A DNA stretch of 50,853 nt from Nitratireductor aquimarinus (lineage in GTDB: Bacteria; Pseudomonadota; Alphaproteobacteria; Rhizobiales; Rhizobiaceae), in contig NZ_JAFKDE010000001.1 in NCBI RefSeq assembly GCF_017255295.1, positions 1 to 50,853 of the forward strand, given 5' to 3'. Numbering within the stretch: position 1 is the stretch's first letter; every line of letters begins with the position of its first letter. A model generated the notes under the pieces. That model saw only the letters and a program-made list of their open reading frames with translations, was not told where the DNA came from and made no database searches. A program made the position numbers and the translations under genes. Shown here piece by piece: positions 6,941-16,853 of the stretch.

Positions 6941-9900
6941 CTATTCGGCGGCGGCAAGCATCTGACGGCAGCGCGTGAGCAGTGTGCGCAGCGATGCGGG
7001 ACGTAACGGCTTGCTCAGCACCATGGCGGTCAGCGCTTCGGCCTGCGCGCGCACCTCGTTCGAGCGGTCGGCGGTGATCAGGATCGCCGGTATCGCATCG
7101 CCGTAACGCGCCCGCAGGGCTGCGATCACGTCGAGCCCGACTTCATTGTCCAGATGGTAATCGGCGAGGATGATGTTGGGCTGTGTGTGCGAAAGGTCGG
7201 GCAGGGTGGCCGATCCGGTCGCCGTCAGCACGGTGCAGCCCCAGCCCTCAAGAAGCCTGCGCATGCCATCCAGAATGCGCGGGTCATTGTCGATGCACAG
7301 AACGCGCAGGCCCTCCAGCATTGCCTGCGGCACGGCAGCCGACGGTTTTGGCTGTTCGGCGGGTTTGGCCGGCGTCGCGCTCACGGGGATGATGACCGAG
7401 AAGCGGGTGCCCTGCTGGCTCTCCGAATCCAGCCGGATTTCCAGATTGAGCACGCGCGCGATGCGGTCGACGATGGAGAGGCCAAGTCCCAGCCCCTGCG
7501 CCTGCCGCACGCCTTCCTCCAGCCGCGTGAATTCGCGGAACACGGTGTTCAGCTTGTCGGTGGCGATGCCGATGCCGGTGTCGATCACCTGTAGCTCAAG
7601 CAGGCTGCCGCGCCGGCGCACCCCCACCAGAACACGGCCGCTCGGCGTGTATTTGATCGCATTGGAAACGAGGTTCTGCACCAGTCGGCGCAGCAGGTTG
7701 CGGTCCGTGTTCACCGTCAGTGTTGAGGGCACAATGGTCAGGTCCAGCCCTTTCTCATCGGCCAGTGGCATGAAGTCTGTGCTGATCTGGCGCAGGAGGC
7801 CATCCAGCTGGAAAACGCTCGGAGCAGGCTTCAGCGCGCCCGTGTCCAGCCGCGAGATGTCCAGCACTGCGCCGAGGATCGCCTCCACGGAATCGAGCGA
7901 GGATTCAATGTTGCTGACATATTCCCGCGTCTCGCCGGCCTTTGCGCGCTCCAGAAGCGACGAGCAGTAAAGCCGCGCGGCATTGAGCGGTTGCAGAATG
8001 TCGTGGCCGGCGGCTGCCAGAAAACGCGTCTTTCCGAGATTGGCTTCCTCGGCGATCACCTGCGCCTGCGCCAGCTCTTCATTCAACCGGATCAGCTCCG
8101 CCGTGCGGTCGGCCACCCGCTGCTCCAGTGTTTCGTTCACGCGTTTCAGCGCCACATCGGCCTCCACGCGCGGCGTGATGTCGGTGTAGGTGGCGACGAT
8201 GCCGCCATCGGGCATCGGGTTGGTGCGCATCTCGATGATGCGTCCGCTCTTGCGCAGGCGGATCTCCCACGGCATGCCGAAATCGGTAAACCGGTTGAGT
8301 GTCATCGTGTAGGCGTCGACGGGCAGCTCGCCACGCACCACCAGCAGATTGACGAACCGGTCGAGCGAAACACCGACCTGACCCATCTCGTCGGGCAGAT
8401 TGAAGAGCAGGCGGTATTGCCTGTTCCAGCAGATCAGCTGGAAATCCCGGTCGAAAACGGTGACGCCTTCCTCCATCTGGTCGAGCGCGGTCTGCAGCAG
8501 GTCGCGATTGTGCTGGAGCGCCATGGAGGCGTCATCGAGCAGCCTCAGCGCGTCACGGGGCGAGCGGTCGTTGCGCTGAAACAGGAGCGACAGGATAAGC
8601 CGCGAGGAGGAGGAGCCGACGGCGCTGGCCAGAAGCTGCTCGGAAAAGCGCACGAGCGCGATCCCGGTCTGGTCGTTGCCGTTGAGCCGCACGCCATGGG
8701 TCGCCTCGAAGGTGGCGAAGGAGCGCTCGGTGCGTTCGGCTCCCAGATAGCGCGAGATCGTGTCCTTGAGATCGTTGACGGTGACCACCGTGCGGAAGCG
8801 GCGCAGGGTCGGTATCGGCCCCGTGTCGCGTGGCACGAAGATGGCGGCCTGAATGCGCTCTAGCGGCTGGGCGGCGCGCGAGAGCGAGCCCAGCACGAAG
8901 AACAGCGTGTTGACCGCGAGGCTCCACAGGACGCCGTGATTGAGGGGCTCGGCCACGGTGCCGAAAAGCGCCTGCGGCCTCAGCGCCGGCAGGCCGAAGA
9001 GCCCGTCGATGATGATGCCGGTGTCCTGCGGCGCGAGCGACGGGAAAAGCAGCGTGTAAGCCCAGATCGTGAAGCCTGCGCCCATGCCGAGCAGTGCACC
9101 GCGCGCATTTGCGCCGCGCCAGATCAGCCCGCCGAAGAAGGCCGGTGCGAACTGCGCGATGGCCGCAAACGAGATCAGGCCAATGGCGGCGAGCCGCGTG
9201 TTGTGGGTGGTTTCCCGATAATAGAGAAAGGCCACAAACAGGATGATGAAGATGGCCGCACGGCGGATGTTCAGAATGATGGTCGACCAGTCATCCTTCT
9301 CGCGATGGTCGGTTCTGAGCAGCCGGCGCAGGAAGAGCGGGATCACCAGATCGTTGGAGATCATGATCGACAGCGCCACACTCGCCACGATGACCATCGC
9401 CGTGGCGGCGGAAAGACCGCCGATGAAGGCGATCAGCGCCAGGGCATCGTGCCCGGCAAGAAGCGGCAGCGCCAGCACGTAGAGGTCGGAATTCGCCGCA
9501 TCACCGACCATCGCCAGCCCCGCAAATGCGATGGGCAGCACGAAGAGATTGATGAGGATGAGATAGAGCGGAAAGAGCCAGCTCGCCGTTTCCAGTTCGG
9601 CCGTGCTGCGGTTTTCCACGATGGTCACGTAGAACTGGCGCGGCAGCATGATGATCGCAAATGCGCTCAGCGTGGTCATCACGATCCAGGTGGCGAGCGA
9701 GGTCGGATAGGTATAGGCCTCCTGCACCTGGGGCAGGGTGCTGACCGTGCGCGCCAGTTCCACCGGCCCTTCAAAGAAGAAGAAGGTGATGGCCACACCG
9801 ACCGCCAGAAAGGCGGCGAGCTTCACCACCGTCTCCACGGCCACGGCCAGGATCAGCCCTTCCTGATGCTCGGTCGCGTCCGCATGGCGCGTGCCGAACA

Positions 9901-10429
9901 GAACGGCGAAGATCGCCAGAAGGAAGGTCACGATCAGCGCCATGTCGCCGACGAAGAAGTCCATGGTCGGTGGCGCGCCATCGTAATGCGTTACCATGAG
10001 GCTGACGGAATCCGAGATCGCCTTCAACTGCAGGGCGATATAGGGAACCGTGCCGAAGGTGGCGATCAGCGTGGCGACGGAGGCTACGGCAAAGCTCTTG
10101 CCGTAGCGGGCTGCCAGAAAGTCGGCGATGGAGGTGATCTTCTCGGACTTCGCCAGCCGGATGATGCGTTTCAGGATCGGGAAGCCGAACAGGAAAACCA
10201 GAACCGGACCGATATAGATCGCCAGGAACTCCAGCCCGCGCTCCGACGCAAGGCCAACGGAGCCGAAAAAGGTCCAGGACGTGCAATAGATCGCCAGGCT
10301 CAGCGCGTAGATGAAGGGGCGCGAGCCAAGTCCGGCCTTTCGCGAGGCGCGATTGTCGCCGACGCTTGCGATGAAGAAGAGCAGCGTCACATAGGCGACG
10401 GCGATGATGGCGATAACCCAGCCCTGCAC
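6941..10429 (-). CDS. SSS-type transporter / PAS / hybrid histidine kinase (CrbS / MxtR / ActJ-like)
   Basis: A 1162-residue fusion. The N-terminal half (about 1-520) is a sodium:solute symporter-type membrane domain of about 13 helices. A PAS domain follows (about 620-740, with FDRDFQLICWNRQYRLLFNLP), then a short coiled coil, a HisKA domain with His809 in AAGHDILQPLNAARLY, an HATPase domain (NAIKYTPSGR, DTGIGI, GLGLGLS), and a C-terminal receiver with Asp1090 in IILADYH. I chose the GTG at 10429 because AGAGGAGGAG lies upstream and the first helix then starts cleanly; the frame extends to 10480. It converges on the LuxR-type regulator, with 11 bases between stops. In Vibrio, Pseudomonas and Sinorhizobium this pairing forms the acetate-switch system. 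Whether the symporter domain still transports is unknown. Confidence 0.92.
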   Translation of the reverse strand: MQGWVIAIIAVAYVTLLFFIASVGDNRASRKAGLGSRPFIYALSLAIYCTSWTFFGSVGLASERGLEFLAIYIGPVLVFLFGFPILKRIIRLAKSEKITSIADFLAARYGKSFAVASVATLIATFGTVPYIALQLKAISDSVSLMVTHYDGAPPTMDFFVGDMALIVTFLLAIFAVLFGTRHADATEHQEGLILAVAVETVVKLAAFLAVGVAITFFFFEGPVELARTVSTLPQVQEAYTYPTSLATWIVMTTLSAFAIIMLPRQFYVTIVENRSTAELETASWLFPLYLILINLFVLPIAFAGLAMVGDAANSDLYVLALPLLAGHDALALIAFIGGLSAATAMVIVASVALSIMISNDLVIPLFLRRLLRTDHREKDDWSTIILNIRRAAIFIILFVAFLYYRETTHNTRLAAIGLISFAAIAQFAPAFFGGLIWRGANARGALLGMGAGFTIWAYTLLFPSLAPQDTGIIIDGLFGLPALRPQALFGTVAEPLNHGVLWSLAVNTLFFVLGSLSRAAQPLERIQAAIFVPRDTGPIPTLRRFRTVVTVNDLKDTISRYLGAERTERSFATFEATHGVRLNGNDQTGIALVRFSEQLLASAVGSSSSRLILSLLFQRNDRSPRDALRLLDDASMALQHNRDLLQTALDQMEEGVTVFDRDFQLICWNRQYRLLFNLPDEMGQVGVSLDRFVNLLVVRGELPVDAYTMTLNRFTDFGMPWEIRLRKSGRIIEMRTNPMPDGGIVATYTDITPRVEADVALKRVNETLEQRVADRTAELIRLNEELAQAQVIAEEANLGKTRFLAAAGHDILQPLNAARLYCSSLLERAKAGETREYVSNIESSLDSVEAILGAVLDISRLDTGALKPAPSVFQLDGLLRQISTDFMPLADEKGLDLTIVPSTLTVNTDRNLLRRLVQNLVSNAIKYTPSGRVLVGVRRRGSLLELQVIDTGIGIATDKLNTVFREFTRLEEGVRQAQGLGLGLSIVDRIARVLNLEIRLDSESQQGTRFSVIIPVSATPAKPAEQPKPSAAVPQAMLEGLRVLCIDNDPRILDGMRRLLEGWGCTVLTATGSATLPDLSHTQPNIILADYHLDNEVGLDVIAALRARYGDAIPAILITADRSNEVRAQAEALTAMVLSKPLRPASLRTLLTRCRQMLAAAE

Positions 10430-10538
10430 TTGTGTGCCAACTCCTCCTCTGAAGGCCACCCGGAAGGCAAACACAGCCACGGGAACCTGTCCAATGCTTC
10501 TTTCGGCGAATGGTACTGTCTCATAGCCGAAAATGCAG

Positions 10539-10562
10539 TTTTTGTTGCACTTTTTGCTTGCA
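10539..10562 (-). promoter_or_regulatory. Tandem direct repeat upstream of the SSS-kinase gene
   Basis: TTTTTGTTGCA (10539-10549) and TTTTTGCTTGCA (10551-10562) are near-identical units 12 bases apart, in the 200-base gap between the kinase and mscL starts. The AT-richness suggests a promoter/operator region, possibly for autoregulation by the LuxR-type partner. This is inferred from position only. Confidence 0.3.
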
Positions 10563-10633
10563 TCATTGTTATGTAGCCGGAGCTGGCGGCGTTTGAGTCG
10601 CCGGGGGTGCAGCTAGATTGGGGAGAAGCCCTT

Positions 10634-11053
10634 ATGATGAAGGAATTTCGGGAATTCATTGCGCGCGGCAATGTGATGGACCTTGCGGTCGGTGTGATCA
10701 TCGGCGGGGCCTTCGGTCTGATCGTCAGGTCGCTCACCGATGACATCATCATGCCGATTGTTGGCGCAATCTTCGGCGGGTTCGATTTTTCGGATTACTT
10801 CGTGCCGCTCTCGTCCGCCGTCACGGCGACGACGCTGGATGCGGCGCGCGAACAGGGCGCTGTGTTTGCCTATGGCAACTTCCTCACCGTGGTCGTGAAC
10901 TTCCTGATCCTCGCCTGGATCATTTTCCTCATGGTCAAGGGCGTGAATTCGATGCGCCGCAAGGAAGCTGAAAAGCCGGCCGAGCCTGCCGCGCCGCCTG
11001 CCGATGTTCAGCTGCTCACGGAAATCCGTGACCTTCTGTCCAAGCAGAAATAA
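10634..11053 (+). CDS. mscL: Large-conductance mechanosensitive channel MscL
   Basis: A 139-residue channel that opens under membrane tension to release solutes during hypo-osmotic shock. The start is the first of two adjacent ATGs (10634 and 10637), with GGGGAG about nine bases upstream. The N-terminal [30 protein letters not shown] is the S1 amphipathic helix and pore-lining TM1 of the family. TM2 is [24 protein letters not shown], and the cytoplasmic coiled coil [15 protein letters not shown] closes the protein. The loop is slightly longer than in E. coli MscL. A gene for a compatible-solute pathway (NAGGN) lies 2 kb to the right, but no link is shown. Confidence 0.97.
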   Translation: MMKEFREFIARGNVMDLAVGVIIGGAFGLIVRSLTDDIIMPIVGAIFGGFDFSDYFVPLSSAVTATTLDAAREQGAVFAYGNFLTVVVNFLILAWIIFLMVKGVNSMRRKEAEKPAEPAAPPADVQLLTEIRDLLSKQK

Positions 11054-11093
11054 TCAGCTTCCGCTTTCTTCAAGGGAAGCGGTGGCCATCCAC

Positions 11094-11130
11094 GAAAAAC
11101 GCCGCCGGAAGCAATTCCGGCGGCGTTTTC
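11094..11130 (+). terminator. Bidirectional intrinsic terminator between mscL and hemA
   Basis: A perfect 10-bp stem, GCCGCCGGAA (11101-11110) with TTCCGGCGGC (11115-11124), has a 4-base GCAA loop. It is preceded by GAAAAAC and followed by GTTTTC, so a U tract exists on both strands. It serves mscL on the plus strand and hemA on the minus strand. Confidence 0.9.
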
Positions 11131-11152
11131 ATTTTCGGATTTTCGGGCTGGG

Positions 11153-12430
11153 TCAGCCGCCGGACTTTGGCACCAGAAGCGACACCACGCGGTCGGACTT
11201 TGCCTGCTGCGGCTGGTCGGCTTCGTTGAAGGGGATGCCGAGCGCTTCCCAGGTTTCCAGAAGCGCGTCGCGCAGCGTGTCGATCAGCGCATCGTCATGG
11301 AACGGCGTCGGCGTGATGCGCAGACGCTCCGTGCCGCGCGGCACGGTCGGATAGTTGATCGGCTGGATGTAGATGCCGTGCTTCTCGAGCAGCCGGTCGG
11401 TTGCCTGCTTGCACAGTTCCGGGTCGCCCACGAGAAGCGGCACGATGTGCGTCTGCGACGGCATGACCGGCAGGCCGGCCGCCGAGAGCTTGTCCTTGGT
11501 CTGCTGCGCCTGGCGCTGCTGCGCGTCGCGCTCGACCGAAGACGCCTTGAGGTGGCGGATCGAGGCGGTGGCCGCTGCGGCGATTGCCGGCGGCAGCGCG
11601 GTGGTGAAAATGAAGCCGGAAGCGTAGGAGCGCACGGCGTCAATCACGGCGGTGGAGCCGGTGATGTAGCCGCCGATCACGCCAAAGCCCTTGGCGAGCG
11701 TGCCTTCGATGATGTCGATGCGGTGGGCAAGGCCGTCACGCTCGGTGATGCCGCCGCCACGCGCACCATACATGCCAACGGCGTGAACCTCATCGATATA
11801 GGTCATGGCGTTGTACTTGTCGGCCAGATCGGCAATCGCCTCGATCGGCGCAATGTCGCCATCCATGGAGTAGACGGATTCGAACACGATCAGCTTGGCG
11901 CGTTCCGGGCCGGCTGCCTTGAGCAGGCTTTCCAGATGCTCGACGTCGTTGTGGCGGAAAATCTTCTTCTCTGCGCCCGAGCGGCGCACGCCCTCGATCA
12001 TCGAGGCATGGTTTAACTCGTCCGAAAGCACCAGGCAGTTCGGCAGCAGGCGGGCGATGGTGGAGATGGACGCTTCGTTGGAGATGAAGCCGGAGGTGAA
12101 GACCAGACCGGCCTGCTTGCCATGCAGATCGGCAAGCTCGGCTTCGAGTTCCACCAGCGGATGGTTGTTGCCGGAGATGTTGCGCGTGCCGCCGGCACCC
12201 GCGCCCATGGCGCCGGCTGCGTCCTGCATGGCGGAGATCACGCTCTCATGCTGGCCCATGCCCAGATAGTCGTTCGAGCACCACACGGTGATCTCGCGCG
12301 CTTCTTCATCAGAGCGCCAGAGCGCGCGCGGAAACGCGCCGACGATCCGCTCGAGATCGGCGAAAACGCGGTAGCGGCGCTCGGCGTGCAGTTGATCGAT
12401 CGCTTCGGAGAAAAAACGCTGGTAATTCAT
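11153..12430 (-). CDS. hemA: 5-aminolevulinate synthase
   Basis: A 425-residue PLP enzyme condensing glycine with succinyl-CoA to give 5-aminolevulinate, the first step of the C4 heme pathway used by alphaproteobacteria. The start at 12430 ([14 protein letters not shown]) has AGGAAGG upstream; the frame extends to 12508. Motifs are [61 protein letters not shown], and the PLP lysine K247 in [13 protein letters not shown]. The C-terminal domain carries [13 protein letters not shown] and RLRITPTP. Length is normal. It is monocistronic and ends at the terminator shared with mscL. No FNR or Irr box was convincing upstream. Confidence 0.97.
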   Translation of the reverse strand: MNYQRFFSEAIDQLHAERRYRVFADLERIVGAFPRALWRSDEEAREITVWCSNDYLGMGQHESVISAMQDAAGAMGAGAGGTRNISGNNHPLVELEAELADLHGKQAGLVFTSGFISNEASISTIARLLPNCLVLSDELNHASMIEGVRRSGAEKKIFRHNDVEHLESLLKAAGPERAKLIVFESVYSMDGDIAPIEAIADLADKYNAMTYIDEVHAVGMYGARGGGITERDGLAHRIDIIEGTLAKGFGVIGGYITGSTAVIDAVRSYASGFIFTTALPPAIAAAATASIRHLKASSVERDAQQRQAQQTKDKLSAAGLPVMPSQTHIVPLLVGDPELCKQATDRLLEKHGIYIQPINYPTVPRGTERLRITPTPFHDDALIDTLRDALLETWEALGIPFNEADQPQQAKSDRVVSLLVPKSGG

Positions 12431-12593
12431 TGGACCTTCCTGCTGTGCGGCGCGATCATAGTGTCCGACCTTTCCCGCGTCCATTGTGCGTTGCGGGCAA
12501 ATTGACACGTTTGCCTGCCGTCGCCTTGCGCTCGATCAAATCGCGGTCGAATGCGCATGATCTCTCAGGATTTACTGCGCGTTAGCGTGTATT

Positions 12594-13127
12594 TCAATGC
12601 GACAGAGTGGTCTTCGCGCGACCGGCCGAAGCGGGCGCGCCGCCGGGCGGCGCCATCATGTCGGCAATGGTGGCCAGCGCTGCGATCAACTGGTTGCGTC
12701 GTTCTTCATCGAGTGCGGCCAGACGATGCGCGAAGGCGTCTCCCATGGGTTCGGGCGCGCGCCGCACCAGCGCCTCGCCCTCGGGCGTGAGCCGCGTGTG
12801 CACCACACGGCGGTCATGGCGCGAGCGATAGCGCTCCACCAGATGGCGGCTTTCCAGATTGTCGAGAATGGTGATGACGGTTGCCGGGCTCAGGTCCACA
12901 TGTGCCGAAAGCACGGTGGTGGTGACCTCGCCAAGGGCGGCGGTGGCCTTCAGGATCACAAGCTGCGCTGCGGTCAGCCCGATCTGCTTGGCGAGCGCCT
13001 TGGATTGCACATCGTTTGCGCGAACGATGCGGCGAATGGATTTTTCGACCGCGCGTAACTCTTCATTGCGGAACCAGTCGGCGGCTTTGTCAGTTGTCTT
13101 GTCGGAACTCATGCGGACGCCATTCAT
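12594..13127 (-). CDS. MarR family transcriptional regulator
   Basis: About 177 residues with a winged helix-turn-helix spanning roughly 40-140. Recognition elements are LTAAQLVILKATAAL, VDLSPATVITILDNLESRHLVERYRSRHDRRVVHTRLTPEGEALV, with the DxR wing signature D-R-R typical of MarR proteins. The start is uncertain: ATG at 13127 (MNGVRMSSD), ATG at 13112 (MSSDKTTD), or further upstream to 13184. It is divergent from the NAGGN operon across an AT-rich gap of under 100 bases, the usual layout for a local repressor controlling itself and the neighbour. Any ligand (an osmolyte precursor or ion) is unknown. Confidence 0.88.
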   Translation of the reverse strand: MNGVRMSSDKTTDKAADWFRNEELRAVEKSIRRIVRANDVQSKALAKQIGLTAAQLVILKATAALGEVTTTVLSAHVDLSPATVITILDNLESRHLVERYRSRHDRRVVHTRLTPEGEALVRRAPEPMGDAFAHRLAALDEERRNQLIAALATIADMMAPPGGAPASAGRAKTTLSH

Positions 13128-13162
13128 TTGACATCTAATAATCATAACTATAACTAAAGTGC
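13128..13162 (+). promoter_or_regulatory. AT-rich divergent promoter/operator for marR and the NAGGN operon
   Basis: TTGACA at 13128-13133 could be a -35 for the rightward operon. The following AT-rich DNA includes the tandem unit ATAACTATAACTA (about 13143-13155), with TATAAC as a possible -10 at a short 15-base spacer. Repeated AT units in a divergent gap are typical MarR sites. Spacing is not ideal, so the exact -10 is uncertain. Confidence 0.4.
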
Positions 13163-13202
13163 GCTCCGAAGCAATGACAAACAAAGGATCAGATCTCTAT
13201 CC

Positions 13203-14978
13203 ATGTGCGGAATCTGCGGAGAACTGCGGCTCGACGGCCGCCCTGCCTCACCTGTCGCTCTTTCGAAAATGATGGACTGCCTGGCCCCGCGCGGCCCTGA
13301 TGGCGCGGGCGCGGTCGTGCACGGCAACGCCGCCCTCGGGCATCGCCGGCTGAAGATCATCGACCTGTCGGAAAAGGCGCGCCAGCCGATGGAAGACCCG
13401 GAGCTGGGTCTCACCATCGCGTTCAATGGCTGCATCTACAATTATCCGGAGCTGCGCGCCGAGCTGGAGGGCAAGGGCTACCGCTTCTTCTCCACCGGCG
13501 ACACGGAAGTCATCCTCAAGGCCTGGCATGCCTGGGGCGAGGAATGCGTGAACCGGTTTCACGGCATGTTCGCCTTCGTGCTGCGTGAGCGCGACACGGG
13601 CCGCGTCGCCATGGCGCGCGACCGGTTCGGCATCAAGCCGCTTTATCTGGCCGAGACGCCGGGCCGCATCCGCTTCGCGTCCACCCTGCCGGCGCTGCTG
13701 GCGGCGGGCGATGTCGACACATCCATCGACCGCCATGCGCTGCACAATTACATGACGTTCCACGCTGTGGTGCCGCCGCCGCGCACCATTCTGAACGGCG
13801 TGAAGAAGCTCCCGCCCGCAACGATCCGCGTGATCGAGCCGGATGGCAGCCAGCGCGACCGGGTCTACTGGGACCCGCCGTTTGCGCGCGATCCCGAAAC
13901 GGCAATGCTGTCACCCGACGAATGGCGCGACCGCACGCTGGAGGCGCTGCGCCTTGCCGTCAAACGCCGCATGGTGGCCGATGTGCCGGTCGGCGTCCTT
14001 CTGTCGGGCGGTGTCGATTCCAGCCTGATCGTCGGCCTGCTCGCCGAGGCGGGACAGAAGGATCTGATGTCCTTCTCCGTCGGCTTTGAAGAGGCCAATG
14101 GCGAGAAGGGCGACGAGTTCGTCTATTCCGATCTGATCGCGAAAGAATTCGGTACCGATCATCACAAGATCTTCGTGCCGTCAGCCGATCTGATGGACGC
14201 GCTCCCCGGCACGTTCGCCGCCATGTCGGAGCCGATGGTCTCCTACGACAATGTGGGCTTCTACCTTCTCTCCAAGGAGGTTTCGAAACACATCAAGGTC
14301 GTGCAGTCGGGGCAGGGCGCAGACGAAATTTTCGGCGGTTATCACTGGTATCCTCCGCTGATGAACTCAAACGATGTGGTGGGTGATTATGCAAACGTGT
14401 TCTTCGACCGCTCGCACGCGGTTCTGAAAGAGCAGCTTTCGCCCGACTGGATCGCCGATACGGATGCAAGCCGCGATCTGGTCGCGGCCCATCTGACGCG
14501 GGCTGGCGCAGACACGCCGGTGGATGCGGCGCTGCGGCTCGATTCCACCGTCATGCTGGTCGATGACCCGGTGAAGCGGGTCGACAACATGACCATGGCC
14601 TGGGGGCTGGAGGCGCGCGTGCCGTTCCTCGATCACGAACTGGTCGAACTGGCCGCCCGCATTCCGCCGGAGGAAAAGCTCAAACAGGGCGGCAAGGGCG
14701 TGTTGAAGGAAGTCGCCCGGCAGGTGGTCCCGCATGAGGTGATCGACCGCAAGAAGGGTTATTTCCCTGTACCACAGCTCAAATATGTCGATGGCCCCTA
14801 TCTCGACATGGTGCGCGATGCGCTGTCTTCGCAGCCTGCGCGCGAACGCGGACTGTTTCGACAGGACTATCTGGACAGGCTTTACGCCGCGCCCGCCGAC
14901 CACATCACGCCGCTGCGCGGGTCGGAACTCTGGCAGGTCGGGCTGCTCGAACTCTGGCTGCAAACCCACGGGGTGTGA
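13203..14978 (+). CDS. asnO: N-acetylglutaminylglutamine amidotransferase (asparagine synthetase-like)
   Basis: A 591-residue class II glutamine amidotransferase. After Met1 removal, Cys2 of MCGICGE is the glutaminase nucleophile. The glutaminase domain (to about 200) includes APRGPDGAG, FNGCIYNYPELR and the GDTE motif. The synthetase domain has the PP-loop SGGVDSS in VGVLLSGGVDSSLIVGLL, then GQGADEIFGGY and VKRVDNMTMAWGLEARVPFLDHELVE. Its position directly before a GNAT/ATP-grasp fusion and an M42 hydrolase identifies the NAGGN osmolyte trio rather than plain asnB. It would amidate the C-terminal carboxylate of N-acetylglutaminylglutamine. The next gene starts three bases after its stop. Confidence 0.93.
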   Translation: MCGICGELRLDGRPASPVALSKMMDCLAPRGPDGAGAVVHGNAALGHRRLKIIDLSEKARQPMEDPELGLTIAFNGCIYNYPELRAELEGKGYRFFSTGDTEVILKAWHAWGEECVNRFHGMFAFVLRERDTGRVAMARDRFGIKPLYLAETPGRIRFASTLPALLAAGDVDTSIDRHALHNYMTFHAVVPPPRTILNGVKKLPPATIRVIEPDGSQRDRVYWDPPFARDPETAMLSPDEWRDRTLEALRLAVKRRMVADVPVGVLLSGGVDSSLIVGLLAEAGQKDLMSFSVGFEEANGEKGDEFVYSDLIAKEFGTDHHKIFVPSADLMDALPGTFAAMSEPMVSYDNVGFYLLSKEVSKHIKVVQSGQGADEIFGGYHWYPPLMNSNDVVGDYANVFFDRSHAVLKEQLSPDWIADTDASRDLVAAHLTRAGADTPVDAALRLDSTVMLVDDPVKRVDNMTMAWGLEARVPFLDHELVELAARIPPEEKLKQGGKGVLKEVARQVVPHEVIDRKKGYFPVPQLKYVDGPYLDMVRDALSSQPARERGLFRQDYLDRLYAAPADHITPLRGSELWQVGLLELWLQTHGV

Positions 14979-14981
14979 CCG

Positions 14982-16796
14982 ATGGCCAAGAAAGAGGACG
15001 TGGCTTTGCGCGCTTCACGCGGGCGCAGCGACAAGGCGCTCGGCTACCGCCTGAAGCGCCTGCGAAGCGAGACGATGAAGCCGACCCACGCGCCGCCGGA
15101 CGAAGAAGCCGCGCGGCAGGAAAAGCACGTCTCGCTCGAACTTGGCTGGGGCAGGCTTCTGTTTGCCCAGACGTTTGAGACCAATGATGAGCTGGCCGCC
15201 GCATTGCGCGACGAAGGCCCCGCCCGCCGCGACATCGCCTTCTACATTCGCGACCCGCATGTGCTCCTGTCCATGGCGCCGCAGGAACTTTTCCTCGATC
15301 CCTCGCACACCTATCGGCTTGATCTGGCCACCTATCGCCCGAGCCGGCGGCAGCCGCGCGGCTTCTTCATCCGGCGGCTGACATCCGAGGCGGACGCCAA
15401 CGCCGTCAACGCGATCTATCAGAGCCGGGGCATGGTCACCGTGCGCCCGGACTTTTTCTGGACCAATCGCGACAGCCGCGCCGTCACCTATTTCGTCGCC
15501 GAGGATGACCAGACCGGCGACATTCTGGGCACGGTCACGGGCGTTGATCATCGCCGCGTGTTTCAGGATGCCGAGAACGGAACGTCTCTCTGGTGCCTCG
15601 CCGTCGATCCGCAGTGCCGGCATGCCGGGGTTGGCGAGATGCTGGTGCGGCGGCTGGCGGAGCATTTCGCCGCGCGCGGGGCAAGCTTCATGGACCTGTC
15701 CGTGATGCACGACAACGAACAGGCCATCGCGCTTTACGAGAAGCTCGGCTTTCACCGGGTTCCGGTGTTTGCGGTCAAGCGCAAGAACCCGATCAACGAG
15801 AAACTGTTCACCCATCCGCCGGAAGAGTTCGACCGGCTCAATCCCTATGCGCGTCTGATCGTGGATGAGGCGCACCGGCGCGGCGTTGCGGTGGATGTGA
15901 CCGATGCCGAGGGCGGCTTCTTCCGCCTGTCCTTCGGCGGCCGTTCGATCCAGTGCCGCGAGAGCCTTTCGGAGCTCACATCTGCCGTCGCCATGTCGAT
16001 CTGCGACGACAAGGCTGTCACGCGCCGCGTGGTGGAGCGCGCAGGGCTGACCGTGCCCGAGCAGAGGGAGGCGGGCGATGACGACACGGCGCTCAGCGCC
16101 TTCATCGAGAAGCATGGCCGCGTGGTGGTAAAGCCTGCGCGGGGCGAGCAGGGCAAGGGCGTTGCCGTCGGTCTTGAAACGCTGGACGAGACGAAAAACG
16201 CCATCCGCGCCGCCCGCGAGATTTCCGACCGGGTTCTGGTCGAAGCCTGTTTCGAGGGCGAGGATCTGCGTCTGGTCGTCATCGACTATCGCCTGGTTGC
16301 CGCCGCCGTGCGCCGTGCGCCGCGCGTGGTGGGAGACGGGCAGCGGACCATCGAAGAGCTGATCGAGCATCAGTCGCGCCGCCGGGCGGCCGCCACGGGC
16401 GGTGAGAGCCGCATCCCCGTCGATGACGAGACGCGCCGCTGCATTGCCGGTCTTGGCTATGCGCTTTCCAGCATCCTGCCCAAGGGCGAGGAAGTGGAGG
16501 TGCGCAAGACGGCCAATCTGCACACGGGCGGTTCCATTCACGATGTGACGGAAAACGTGCATCCGGATCTGGTTGAAGCGGCCTGCGCCGCCGCGCGCGC
16601 CATTGACATCCCGGTTGTCGGCATCGACCTTATGATCAAGTCGCCCGACCAGCCGGACTATGTCTTCATTGAAGCCAATGAACGGCCGGGGCTGGCGAAC
16701 CATGAACCGCAACCGACCGCCGAGCGCTTCGTCGACCTGCTCTTTCCGCGCTCCGGTGCAAAATCCGCTGAACGTGCGCTGACGCCCAAAGCCTGA
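14982..16796 (+). CDS. ngg: N-acetylglutaminylglutamine synthetase (GNAT / ATP-grasp fusion)
   Basis: A 604-residue bifunctional enzyme. A GNAT acetyltransferase domain (about 120-265) has the acetyl-CoA loop VDPQCRHAGVGEMLVRRLAEHF and NEQAIALYEKLGFHRVPVFAVKRKNPINEKLF. An ATP-grasp ligase domain (about 300-590) has VVKPARGEQGKGVAVGLE, RVLVEACFEGEDLRLVVIDY and VVGIDLMIKSPDQPDYVFIEANERPGL. It is expected to acetylate glutamine and join it to a second glutamine, giving the dipeptide that the amidotransferase finishes. Length and domain order match the NAGGN family. It is the middle gene of the operon, three bases after asnO. Confidence 0.94.
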   Translation: MAKKEDVALRASRGRSDKALGYRLKRLRSETMKPTHAPPDEEAARQEKHVSLELGWGRLLFAQTFETNDELAAALRDEGPARRDIAFYIRDPHVLLSMAPQELFLDPSHTYRLDLATYRPSRRQPRGFFIRRLTSEADANAVNAIYQSRGMVTVRPDFFWTNRDSRAVTYFVAEDDQTGDILGTVTGVDHRRVFQDAENGTSLWCLAVDPQCRHAGVGEMLVRRLAEHFAARGASFMDLSVMHDNEQAIALYEKLGFHRVPVFAVKRKNPINEKLFTHPPEEFDRLNPYARLIVDEAHRRGVAVDVTDAEGGFFRLSFGGRSIQCRESLSELTSAVAMSICDDKAVTRRVVERAGLTVPEQREAGDDDTALSAFIEKHGRVVVKPARGEQGKGVAVGLETLDETKNAIRAAREISDRVLVEACFEGEDLRLVVIDYRLVAAAVRRAPRVVGDGQRTIEELIEHQSRRRAAATGGESRIPVDDETRRCIAGLGYALSSILPKGEEVEVRKTANLHTGGSIHDVTENVHPDLVEAACAAARAIDIPVVGIDLMIKSPDQPDYVFIEANERPGLANHEPQPTAERFVDLLFPRSGAKSAERALTPKA

Positions 16797-16853
16797 TCCG
16801 TGGCCGACGGCACAAGCTGAAATGACGAGGCCCGCTGAAATGACGAGAATTGC

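Noticed and set aside
8936-10576. A 546-codon plus-strand open frame opposite the SSS-kinase gene
   Set aside because: It is the mirror of a well-supported gene in GC-rich DNA, with His/Arg/Gln-rich composition and no recognisable domain.
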